NCBI RefSeq assembly: GCF_020509005.1
Contig: NC_063016.1
Span: forward strand, 2,170,001 to 2,234,000
From: Fulvia fulva
Lineage: Eukaryota; Ascomycota; Dothideomycetes; Mycosphaerellales; Mycosphaerellaceae
Length of the DNA stretch: 64,000 bases
Reading direction: 5' to 3'
This document shows positions 22,561 to 33,162 of the stretch, one piece after another (within the stretch, counting starts at the first letter, position 1; the number at the start of each line of letters is the position of its first letter). The notes beneath the pieces are model-generated. The model saw nothing but the letters and a program-made list of their open reading frames with translations. It did no database searches and was not told the DNA's origin. The position numbers and the translations under genes were made by a program.

Positions 22561-25500
22561 TAGCCTCGACACGCTTAGTATTATCTAGTAAAACGTTAAC
22601 TATAGTAAGGATATAGTCTAGAACCATTTCCTATATAAGGCGGACCCGTATATCTACTACGTCTAAGTAATCTAGGAGCTATAGATTAACCCGTACTATA
22701 AGAGACTAACAACCTACAAGTTACTAGGCTATACGATATACCTACGAGGCGACGGTAGACCCCGTACGTGCTTCTATATTAGTAAGGACATACTAGAATT
22801 CGACTAGGAGGTAGTATACTACGAAGACGAAGAAGGCGGGGGCGATATTACCTCCCTCTATATAGGTAGTACCTAGATACATAACCTATATATATAACCG
22901 CTAGCCTCGAGGTCTAGTCGCGACCTTAGGATATATAGACACCTAGACAGTACGCTTAAGAGACAAGGGTGCCAAATCGTAGTAGGAGACTTTAATATAT
23001 ACTACCCTTCCTAGGAAAGCCTTATATAGCCGCACCCTATAGCCGACGAAGTACTCGACTTGATAGCGAGTAACGTAATCACCCTTAATACCCCGAAGGA
23101 CCTAGGTACCTAGAAGAGAGGGGGACTCTAAGGCACGATCGACCTCTTCTAGATCTTAGATAGCTACTACTACACGGTAACCTACTATAGGATCGAATAT
23201 AAACTCGAGGCGTCGTTAGACTATATACTAGTCAGGACCTCTATTACGATATAGATATAACGTATACTAGCGAGAACCCCTAAGCTAAACTAGGGAAAGG
23301 CCTACTAGGCTAATATCTAGGCGTACCTTAATAACTCCGAGAGGCTAGTCTAAATCGCGTAGTAGTAATATAATAGTAAAGACGAGATAGACGAGGTAGT
23401 CTAAGGGTTAATAGACGAAATAAGAAAAGCGACCTTACTTTACGTTCCGCTTATCTAACTAACGATATAGTCTAAACTATACTAGACGCCGGAGTGTACT
23501 ACGGTAGTAAGAGAAGTAAGGAGAGCCCGCCGGGTATAGACGAGTAGCTATAGCGAGGAGGCCTAGAACGTATATAGGGAGGCATACTAATAGAAGAAAG
23601 CTATAATACGAAGGGAGAAAGTAGTCGGCTAGAGGGCTATAGTAGAAGAAATCGCCGGCAAGCTAGAGAGGATGTAGAAGCTAGCGAAATAGGCCCGATA
23701 GGACCCTACATAGGGCCCCTCCTTCTCTATCCTAGCGCTATAATCGCCTAGTAGCCCGGTTAGCGACCCCGAGGCCAAGGCGCGTCTATTAGCTAGTAAG
23801 TTCTTCCCGCCCCTAGTCGAGGCTAATCTAAGCGACATAAATAGCTCTAGTCCCCTAGCCCCTAGTATCGCGGTCTAATAGGAGGTGTCCGAGGGAGAAG
23901 TTACCGCTATACTTAGGAGGTTGCCGGCGAAGAAAGCCCCGGGGCCGGATAGGATCCTAAACGAGCTACTAAAGAAGTATAGAGATCAACTAGCCCTAGT
24001 AGTCGTAGCGATCTTTAACGCCTACCTATAGACCGGATACTACCCGATAGTATTTAAATAATCGACGATAGTAGTCCTACGTAAGCCGTAAAAGGAAGAC
24101 TATACGTAGGTAAAGTCGTACCGCCTAATTACGCTCCTTAACACTCTTAGGAAGGCGCTTAAGAAGCTAGTTATAACGAGACTCTCCGAGGCGGTAGAGG
24201 AATACTCCCTACTCCCGGACACCTAGATAGGTACGCGCCTATAGCGATCGATGCTATCGGTAATAGATCTTATTATCTCCTAGGTAAAGGCTATCTAGTA
24301 TAAGAATAGGGACAAGGTGGCTTCCTTACTTAGCCTAGACATATCGGGAGCCTTCGACTACGTATTATACCCGCGGCTACTCTATATCCTAAGGTCGAAA
24401 GGACTCCCTAAGTAGCTTATTATCTTTATACGGTCCTACCTCTAAAACCGTACTACGTCGATCCTAGTCGTTTAGTATAAAAGCCTATTTTAAGTAGTCT
24501 ATACTAGAATCCCGTAAGGCTTAACGCTAGTACCTATCCTATTCCTCTTCTTTATAGCGATGCTACTCCTAGCCCTAGAATCCTAGAACACCGCTACGAC
24601 CGGCTTCGTAGACGACACGAATATCCTAGCGTAGTCGTCCTCGACTAAGGAGAACTATAGGCTACTAGAAGAGAAGTATAAGATCTATAAGGACTAGGCT
24701 AGGAGATATAGGGCTCGGTTTGCCCTAGAAAAGTATAATCTAATATACTTTACTCGCCGGCTATAGTTCTATAATATATAAGCTTCTATCTAGATATAGG
24801 GGCATACGACTAACCCGGTAAATCAGCTTAGGATCCTCGGACTATAGGTAGACCCGGCGCTACGGTAGAGGAAGTACGTATAGGCAATATTACGGAAAGC
24901 TAAACAGAATATAGCATTATACTAGAGGCTCACTACGTCTATATAGGGGGCGGACTTTCGGTAGTTACGACTTCTATATACGGCTATTATACGACTAGTC
25001 CTTACCTATAGTAGCTAAGTATAGTCCTTAGGCGAGAGGGCCTACCTATCGAAGGGACTCGTCGCGCCGTTAGCGAAGATCTAAAACTAAGGCCTAAGGA
25101 AGGTCACCGGGGCATATAAGTCGATACTAATAAGGATGCTTAAGTATAAGACCGCTATACCGCCGATCGACCTATATATCTAGGGACTACGGACCTCCTA
25201 CCTAGGCAAGTCGGCAAAGTACCTAGTATAGAAGGTCATTACTAGTGTAGTCGTAAGGGCCCGCGAATTAGTACTAGTATATAAGGGCATTCGACCCGGA
25301 AACGACCCGAACTACCGGGTAAGGGACGAATAGCTAGTAATACGATAGGAAGGTAAGAAGTCGTTTGTAGAGTAACTATAGAAAGAGAGGTAGAACAACT
25401 AGGGTGTAGGGTATAGTAGACGCCCTTAGCTAGCGGGACAACCTAAGGAATAGTTAGCTACAAAATCCGCGGTCAAGCACCCCCCGAAGCTTATCTACTA

Positions 25501-25880
25501 CCGCCTTACGAGGGCATAGAGTAGTATAGTAACCTAACTACGAAGCGAACACATCGGCCTCTAGGGGTACCTATTATAGAGGAAGGTTCTAGGATATACA
25601 AATACTAGCTGCTCCTACGGCTATCGCTCCTAGAACGTACGGTACGTACTCCTCGTCTGTCCGAGGTAGTCGCTAGGAAGGGGGGAGTAGATAGTAAAGG
25701 CGAGGAACCGGACGATTAGGGCACTTCTTAATAACGTTAAGGACCTATAGCGCATTACGAACTAGATACTAGAGAAGGGCTAGCTAGAATAGTACCGCCT
25801 AGTAGGAGTAGTATAGGAAGAGAGGACACGGGGTAGCGCGACGAGACCGGCTAGGAGTAGGGGCTAACGGGGTAGTGATA
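22550..25880 (+). pseudogene. LINE A ORF2: endonuclease and reverse transcriptase, degraded
   Basis: The frame starts near ITSLDTLSII (about 22556) and runs to about 25868 with dozens of TAG/TAA. Endonuclease motifs include VVGDFNIYYPS (about 22980), GTIDLFQIL (about 23130) and a decayed SLDY version of SDH. RT motifs include PGPDRIPNELLKK (about 23940), LDISGAFDYV (about 24330) and FVDD (about 24605). The C-terminal CCHC-like motif is near 25610. The homologous young copy at 52444-55340 confirms the reading. Confidence 0.8.
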
Positions 25881-26057
25881 TAGACTACGTACGTTTAGAG
25901 GGAAAGCTAATCTAGATAAGGAGAAGTCGGGGGCGGGAAGGCTTTTTACCTATTTAGGTTTCCCTTTGTATATAACAATAGGTATATACCTATATAGGCC
26001 GAATAGGGTCCTAGAATAGGAGAATAACAAATCTATCCCTATCTATATTAACGAGCT

Positions 26058-26160
26058 AAGGGCCACTTTAGACCCTGAATTTTGCGCGTCGAATCTCATT
26101 AACCTTTAACGGTTAATTACGTAGCGGGGGTATATAGGGGTACTACTTAGATATATATAG
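26058..26160 (+). repeat. Element E 3' LTR, middle segment
   Basis: Matches 2133-2237 of the 5' LTR with transitions. It is bounded on the left by LINE A and on the right by composite LINE B; the 14-bp target TTAGATATATATAG is at 26147-26160. Confidence 0.75.
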
Positions 26161-29100
26161 ATAGATATTTCATTAAGCTGTTGTAGTGCCCTTTGGCCTA
26201 TGTAGCTATGCTATCTTGTTTTTGTATATATAGAGGGGAAACCGTATTAGTGAAAACCCCTCCTCCTTCCCGCCTGTCTTTTCCTCCTCGTTGTCGTCTT
26301 AAATTTCCCTTATTAGGGGTACGCTAGTGTCATAGGCCTGCCCTAATGACTACCCTATCTACAACCCCCCTCGCTTCCGCCTCTTGTCTATCTACTCCTC
26401 CGTCTCGCTCGCGAGGCTAAACTACTAGAGGTATCCCTACTATAGTATCTACCGAGAGATTCGGCGAATGTTGCCTTTGTCCCTAATAATTGACTTATAG
26501 TCTCTCCTTCCCGCTTAGTGCCTCTAATTTCCCCTGCCTCTCGCCTACTACGGGCATCGTAGTAGCATATGTTCTAGGTTTTACGATAGGTAGCTACACT
26601 AGTAGGCTAGGCTATAGATGTCTAGTGCGCGTCTCCTGAATAGGTAGGCCCTTAATCCAATGTGTTCGGACCTGATTTGGATCGCTATGCTTACTTCGGC
26701 CCTTGTTAGGTCCCTATATAGCTAGTAATTGTGTCTCTAGAAGGCTCGGAGCGCTGTCGGGCCTGTTATCTTAGGGGGCTTCCTTTTCTAGTCCTACTCC
26801 TATAGGTAGCTCGCTATCTGTTCCGCTAGGTTTTGGGTCTTAGCCTTGCTCCCGCCGGCCTAGCGAGTCCTACGCTCCTCCTCCTTTCGTACTAGCCATT
26901 CGGTACTTGTCTATACGGCCGTAAAGGTAGTAAGGTCATCCTCTTTTTAGCTTGTCCTATATCCTACCCCTCTCCGGTAGCGGCTTTCTATCTTATTCTT
27001 TGCCTCCTAGATCGTAGTTTATACTAGGTAACCTGTCGTCTTTGCCGCGTATTGAATTCTTATTCCCCGGATGTACTAGCCGATTAGTAGTATTCCTGTC
27101 TCCATTTCTACCGTGCTTATTAACGTTGTCTTGTATACGCCTAGTACCCTACGTAGGTTACCTACCTATGTCCTGTTTAGGGGTTGCTCTATCCGTTTCG
27201 GGATCGGCTTGCCTACGCCTCCTGTTCCCCAAATCTATGCCCCGTATAACATAGCTAGTCTAACGATCGCCTTATACATTACTCTTACCTTGTCGAATGT
27301 TGCTCCCTATATAGATGCCGTAAGCCTCTTTATCGAGGCTTTATTAACTTGCGCTCGACTCTAGGCTTTCTTAATCTATACATTCTAGCTTAGCTTCGGG
27401 TCGAGCTAGATCCCTAGTACTCGTAGCTCCGCTAATAGCTTAGTCTCGTAGCCTTAGATTCTTACCGCCGCCTTTATATTATAGTGTGTTCTCGCTTTAC
27501 TAAAGTGTATAAGTTAGTACTTTTTAGGGGCGAACCGGGCACTATACTTCTTTACCTACTCCTCGCATTTCTTGTGCCTATCTTTAAGGAGGCGACAGTT
27601 CTCTTCTGTCGAGTCTGACTAGGCTAGGATGTTTATATCGTCTACGAACCCCGATACTAAGGTTTACGGAGAGGTGAGTAGGGGGATTAGATCCGACATA
27701 AATATTAGAAACAGGATAGGGGAGAGAGTAGATCCCTAAGGTATTCTAGTCTCTACCTTTACCGGGTCGGACGTATACCTTCCTAGGACTAGGTATGTCG
27801 TCCGTTCCTAGAGAAAGGAGAAGACGAACGACGTTGCCTACTAGGGGATGCCTTTCTACTATAGGATATATATTAGCCTTTGGTATAAGACGTTGTCGAA
27901 GGCCCCTACGATGTCGAGGGATAGTAAGGACGCCGCTCGGTTCCTACCGTAGTGCTAGAGGGTCTGAATTTGCTCCGTAATTAGCTCTATTACTGTTAGT
28001 ATCGATCGCTAGCTTCTTCCCCCTATCTGTGTTACTAGGAGTACGTAGTTATCCTCGGTAAGCTACGTAAGTCTCTAGGCTACTATCTTTTCTAGGACCT
28101 TCCCTATCGTATTTAGAAGTGCTATTGGTCTATACGACTTAGGCTAAGTATAGTCTTCCTTCTATAGCTTACGTAGCACTACTATTATAGACTCTCTATA
28201 CGGCTTCGGGTGATACCCTAGCCGTAGGTACGCGGTAAATAGGTTTATAAGGCTCGGCGCGATCTCTTCTCTACGCTCTTTTAGCAGTACGTTTACTATC
28301 CTGTCTAGGCCTAGGGCTTTTCGTCCCTTTAGCTTACTTATAACTCCTATTACTATGTTAGAGCTAACCGCCTAATCTATGTCTAGGGGTTCCGGGTATG
28401 TACTCGGGTCGATGTCCGTAAGGTCTACCTCTACTTACGTCGAAAAGAAATGGTCGGCTAACGCTTTTGCCTTGCCCCGGGGCGTAGCCTAGGCAATCCC
28501 TTCGCGGTCTACGATTAGGGGGAAGTGAGGGGCTTGTTGCTCTTTAGGTAGTCGTGCCTATTTAGTAAGTCTCTACATCTGTTCCGGGTTTTCTATAACG
28601 AGCCCGATCGTCGCTCTCTAGTCCTATAGCTTATCGCGTCTTATCTGTGCCTTCTTCTCTTATGTCGCGTAGCAGTATTGCTCCTACGTCTCTTAGGTAT
28701 GCTCCTTTATCTACTGTCGCCTTGCCCTTCTAGCCTCCCTTACCTTCGTAGAGCATTTAGGGGTCTAGAAGGCCTTCTACTACGTTAAGGGCCGGAGTAA
28801 CGGCGTGTATTGTTCCGCTACTTGCTATATGACCGAGGTAATCTGTTCCGCTACTTGATCTAGCTAAGCTATCGTCTCGAGTTCTCTATACTATAGTAGG
28901 TTCGCTATTAGGAAGCCTCTTATATCGTCCTAGCGTGCCTTCTTCTAGTTACGGCGTGGTTCGTTTGCTAGCTCCTCTATCGCCTTCACCCCTAGCGTCG
29001 TTTAGATAGGGATATAGTCTAAGCAGGCTTCTAGCGCGTAGTTCGGTCGGTATTAGACTAGTCTCTCTTCAAGTTCTCGTAATAGAAAGTATAGGTCGAT

Positions 29101-29290
29101 CGTGCTTATACTAGTACGGGCCTTCTACGTCTCTATTCCCTTTAGTGTTACTAAGGCCATTCCGTAGCGTGCGGTTATGTCTAGTAGCTTCCCCCCTAGA
29201 AATGCGTACGGGGGAGTGAATTCGAGTCCCTACTATAGGTAGTAGAGGTTGAAGTCGCCGAGGAGTACTTGCTTCGTGTCTTGGCTTAGG
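26161..29290 (-). pseudogene. LINE B partial ORF2 and 3' UTR
   Basis: The degraded ORF2 frame begins at the junction with LLGDFNLYY (endonuclease). It continues through RT motifs including GFVDD (about 27650) and ends with a CCHC-like segment (CxYLSxNLEHMLL, about 26560). The RT thumb contains TASI-TAG-GATF, the same stop as in the other families. The 3' UTR ends in the shared hairpin and (ATCT)n. ORF1 and the start of the endonuclease are missing, so this copy could not encode its own movement. Confidence 0.78.
26176..26207 (-). promoter_or_regulatory. LINE B 3'-terminal hairpin
   Basis: On the element strand the outer stem AGCTA (AGCTG before RIP) pairs with CAGCT. The inner stem TAGGCC pairs with GGC-A-CTA with a bulged A and an AAAG loop. 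The 3' linker is CAA, then AATGA and the ATCT tail. It is 32 nt long, as in LINE C. Confidence 0.65.
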
Positions 29291-30369
29291 TAAGGAAGGA
29301 ATCGTATTTAGTAAGCTAGCTACGAGATAAGGTAACAAGTCTTAACCGCGCTTTCCTACTTATCTAGCACTACCGTATAGCCTCGTTTCGAGAGGTTAGC
29401 CCGGAGCAAAAGCTTCCCTCTACGCCCTCCCTCCCTGTTTGCTCCTTAAGCCAATATCTACCTCTATAGGCCTAAGCCCTTTAGTGCTCTCTATTGACCG
29501 ACATGCGCATCCGTCCTCTCGGGCTATATAGACAGTGTTAGCCGTCGCTACTAGTATATACTACGCCCTAGGTTTTGACGCCCTTCGCGTTACCGTAGCC
29601 TATCTCTAGAAAGCGGCCGTCTATACCTCGTAGGTTTGCTCGGGGCACACACTACGCCGGGTAGCGTACTCCTTACGTTTCTACCTACTAACTAATATAA
29701 AGTTCCTTATTACCCTACCCTCGATCCTCCTCGATTATAGAACTAATCTACTTGTATTATACGTCTTTTCCCCGTCCTAATAGCCGTCTTTTCCTTGCTT
29801 AGGCTATCGTCTTTTCCTCGTCGCAATCTACTATATCAGACTGGGTACGTTATGTAGCGGGACAGGTAGTGCCTTAGGCAAAACCCTCGTTCCTATACCG
29901 GGTGTTTAATAGGCCCTTATAGGCTTCGTCGCGTGTCTACCTACCTACCGTATTGCCCGCTAGCAAACACTAGATTGTTTCGTAGTCCGCTCGACGCCGT
30001 TATATAGTCCGCTTAGTTATTGTTCTATAGTCCGCTCGTCTAATGTTCGTCGCTTAGCCCGCTCGGTTTACGGTCTCCGGAGGTAAAAATTCTGTACTTA
30101 TACTAGAGGTGTCCTATCGAGCGTATAGGCCACGGTTCCGCGCCCTTCTTACACGTAGAAAGAAGAGGGACTCGCTCCCGACACGAGTATACGCTCGTCG
30201 GATAGTTTTCATACCCGTTTTACTAGTAGTCCTCTATTCGCCGCGGCTTCGCCTACGTTACGCGCCCGTCGCGCCTACGACGCTCTAGCGTGAGAATACT
30301 TGGCTCTCTCGTAGCTAGACGAGAGGTTCGTAGCCGACACTACGTATAGGTGATTCTCGTCGTCGACCC
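29291..30369 (-). repeat. 1,079-bp composite 5' module, copy in composite LINE B
   Basis: It aligns end to end with 38461-39539 (same length, differences almost all transitions). Element-strand 5' end: GGGTCGACGACGAGAAT. I see no long ORF. Internally there are three degenerate 23-bp repeats starting CGTCTTTTCC (29762, 29785, 29808) and four repeats of TAGTCCGCTCG type (29983, 30005, 30028, 30055). Function unknown; as the 5' end of a mobile RNA it may carry a promoter. Confidence 0.85.
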
Positions 30370-30383
30370 TTAGATATATATAG

Positions 30384-30598
30384 TTAGGAGGCGACCTTAG
30401 TAGGAAGCTACGATTAACGAAGAATCTCTCTATAAGGCGAAAATACGGGAATCTAAAAATTTTAGATTTATTATCTTTTTTTTAGGATTACTATATATAT
30501 TTCACGGCCCGCGGACCGATAAGTATATATACCTACGCGTAAGCTATCCTAGGGTCACTAGGCGCGCCCTTACTTACTAGGGTAGTTAGTCGTCTATA
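30384..30598 (+). repeat. Element E 3' LTR, last segment
   Basis: Matches 2232-2446, ending TCTATA. Together with 21037-21048 and 26058-26160 it restores an LTR of about 330 bp. The T-run at about 30477-30483 is longer here than in the 5' LTR. Confidence 0.75.
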
Positions 30599-32674
30599 AT
30601 ACCAACTTTATAAATCGTAGAGACTTAAGAGACTCTACGCGGTAATACCTAGAAGCCCTTTCCTCCGTCTCTTCTACGTACCCCTCTCCCTCTTATAAAA
30701 CCTAAGTCTTTTATATAATAGGGTAAATAGCTAGCGAGTCGGTAGGAAGATACTAACCTGTCTAGATATAGAGACGATAGTAACGGCATCGACTTTAGCT
30801 AGTCTATTAACCTAGTAGAACCTCCTCGAATCGACGATATTAACCGCGACGCTAGCGATTTCGAGTACGACCCCGATAACTATCGAATAGTAGACGCGAT
30901 AGCCTTCTAGCGCGCCGTTAACCTACGATCTAACGCTATCTATCTCAAGGTCAATTCGATAGTTAATAACTACGCTTAACTAAAACTAGTCTACTAATAT
31001 TATCGAGATAAACGTAACAAAGTATAAATAGAGAGGCATTAAGCCCTCGAAGAAGCGGAAGATACTAAGGAGAAAGCTAAGCTCGTATAGTAATAGTATA
31101 ACTAGGCTTAAAATAAGACAATATAAGTATAGAAAGACTATAACGCTATCCGAGAAGACCGTAATATACTTCGGTAGGATCGTAACGAGTACGTAGAAGA
31201 GCGGGACTAGCGAGATATAGACGCTAAGCTATTCTAATTAGAATTAACAAAAGCTTAGTACCGTATTAAAGAGCTTAAGGACGCTCTAAATGATCCTAAG
31301 TATATATATTAAGATAATTAAGACAAGATTACCGTAGAGCTATTAGCCCGTATTACTTAGACGAATATAAGTCTAAATAAAGCGGAAGATAAAGTAGACC
31401 GTCTTAAGATAGAAATCGAGTAGCTTAAACCTAAGCTCGTCTCGATAAGTCTCTATATAAGCGTCCTCGTTAGTACTTAGATATACTCGAGTATTAACGA
31501 TAACGAATATAGCAAATAACTATAGGCCTAGATAACTTTCTAGTAGCTAGTACCCGCCGATTATATACCTTAGTAGGAGCTACGTACGACCGAGACTACG
31601 ACCGCGATCGCGATCAAGACTATAACGAACGCCGTGACCGTTATAGGGCTATAAGAGCTAGGTCCTACCTTAGTACTCGTACCGATAATAGTACGACCTT
31701 TAACGCCGAACCTAATAGGAGATTCCCTTACCCTAAAGTGTTCGATAATAGCGGCGAGATAGCCTACCGCGACTAGAAGGATAGTTATAGAGACTCTATC
31801 GCTATACGCTATACCCCCTAGACTCCGTACCTAGATATCTTTAACTATATTAAGCGATATACTAGTAAGACGCCTAAGGACATTATTATCCTTACTATCG
31901 AGTCTAACGCCTAGGCTTCCCTCGAAGATATATAGGACGAAGTCGATAATAAGTTCGGTATTAACCCGCGTAATAAGAAGCTTAAGACCGGGCGCGACTT
32001 ATATTAGTTACGGTAGTAGAAGAACTAGGCCTTTATAGAGTATATTATTGAATATCGCCGTCTCTTAGCTAAAGTAGGAAAGCTACTAATAACCTACGAG
32101 CTATAGGTTAGCTTAAACGAGTTCTAGATAAAGAAGATAGAGGATTACTAGCTTATAAGGTCCTTTAGCGAGTTCTACCGTATAGTAAAGGACAAAGAGG
32201 AAGCTTATAATACGGTTAAGTAGATATTTAGTAGGAGCGATAAGGATAAGGATAGCGCTAGTAATCGCTAAGGAGGCTAAGGTTAGCTACCTCTACTAAT
32301 AGACCCGTATACCTACCGCTACGGCTACTATAAACAATACCCTTATAGTTATACCTATACGTAATAATAAGTAACCCGAGGGTCTAGCCGTCCGTATTAT
32401 CTCCCGTAAGTATAGTAACCTACCTAAGCTCGACGAGGCTCTACGTAACGAACTTCGTTAGTAAGGTCGCTACTTCCGTTACCGCGAGCTAGATTATACT
32501 AGCCGAGACCTAATATATATCCTTTATAACTTACGCGGAAAGTAGAAGGTTAGTAACGTTAATAGAGAGATACCGGTAGTTCTTAACGTTATAACCGACG
32601 TACCCGCCTTATAGATCGAAGCTCCGCCTTTAGAAAATGTCTAGCTCCTTAATATAGTCGCGTTAAAGGAGTAG
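30599..32674 (+). pseudogene. Gypsy element G: gag with long coiled-coil, heavily RIP-mutated
   Basis: Reading TAG/TAA as Gln/Trp, one frame from about 30745 gives an acidic start (FEYDPDNYRIVDAIAF). A long charged coiled-coil-like region follows (about 30990-31450; KEKAKLV, YVEERDQRDIDAKLF). A Retrotrans_gag-like domain lies at about 31730-32270 (PYLDIFNYIKRYTSKTPKDI, LEDIQDEVDNKFGINPRN), then a Tyr-rich region that may be a decayed zinc knuckle at about 32320-32370. The 5' LTR of G is not identified; 30599-30744 includes a TATA-like run but I cannot delimit it. The frame is cut by the pogo element at 32675. Confidence 0.62.
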
Positions 32675-32676
32675 TA

Positions 32677-32743
32677 ACGTGCTTTACTACCGAGTAGGCT
32701 ATACTACCGAGCGGGCCACTTTTGCTAAGAACTATACCACTTC
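32677..32743 (+). repeat. Pogo element left TIR
   Basis: It starts ACGTGCTTTACTACCGAG and ends ACTATACCACTTC, the inverse of the right TIR apart from RIP-type transitions (GAGTAGGC here versus GAGCGGGC there). Confidence 0.88.
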
Positions 32744-32759
32744 TATAGATATAGCTATA

Positions 32760-32964
32760 TAACTACTATTATAGCGTATATTGTCTTTAAACGAGGCCAA
32801 ACTGACCTTAGCTGTCTAGGCTACGAAACGCGACGTAATAATCACGAATCGACTTACTATAAAGGTATACGACGCGTCTCGAACTATACTAGAGTATCGA
32901 TTAAATAGACGACCTCCTCGGGGTGACTACGAGCCTAATTCGAAGAAGCTTATAGAGCTAGAAG
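32760..32964 (+). pseudogene. Pogo transposase, N-terminal part
   Basis: A forward frame reading VIITNRLTIKVYDASRTILEYRLNRRPPRGDYEPNSKKLIELE, interrupted by TAG/TAA before that. It matches the helix-turn-helix (CENP-B-like) start of Fot/pogo transposases in placement and style. It ends at the AGAAG target of element H (32960-32964) and resumes at 43825. Confidence 0.7.
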
Positions 32965-33148
32965 TATAAGGGCGCGCGTACTATAGGGTCCGGGAGAGAT
33001 AGTTATTGTTCTACGAAGCTACGAAAGAGGAGCGCGAGGCGCGGCGAAGTTATAAAGCAAAGCTAAGCCGCGCTAACCCGATACGGAAGGTCCGCGGCTT
33101 AGCCGGGCCGACGTAGCTATAGTAGGAGGTCGCGGGCTACCCGTAATA
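32965..33148 (-). repeat. Element H 3' LTR and adjacent polypurine tract
   Basis: 184 bp, minus-strand start TATTACGGGTAGCCCGCG (TGTTACGGG before RIP). The minus-strand polypurine tract GGAAGGGGGGTAC lies directly inside it at 33149-33162, identifying the 3' end. Confidence 0.85.
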
Positions 33149-33162
33149 GTACCCCCCTTCCT

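Larger units (their letters stand above)
21049..26043 (+). mobile_element. LINE A, full-length copy, heavily RIP-mutated
   Basis: A 4,995-bp LINE flanked by a 14-bp target duplication, TATATTAACGAGCT, at 21035-21048 and 26044-26057. It sits in the start of E's 3' LTR. It encodes ORF1 (zinc knuckles) and ORF2 (endonuclease, RT) and ends with the conserved 3' hairpin region and a CTAT-repeat tail. It is the reference full-length copy for the family, with other copies at 35874-38460, 49024-57062 and 52444-55340. Confidence 0.9.
26161..30369 (-). mobile_element. Composite LINE B: 1,079-bp 5' module fused to truncated LINE B
   Basis: A 4,209-bp insertion flanked by a 14-bp duplication, TTAGATATATATAG, at 26147-26160 and 30370-30383, inside E's 3' LTR. 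On the minus strand the first 1,079 bp (30369-29291) are the same non-coding module that starts the composite at 35874-39539. The rest is LINE B, beginning within the endonuclease just before GDFN. One continuous unit between matching duplications means module and LINE integrated together. Confidence 0.87.

Noticed and set aside
29960..30070. Regularly spaced short repeats that might suggest a CRISPR-like array
   Set aside because: Units are about 11 bp and degenerate, spacing is irregular (22-27 bp), and the setting is a fungal retroelement.
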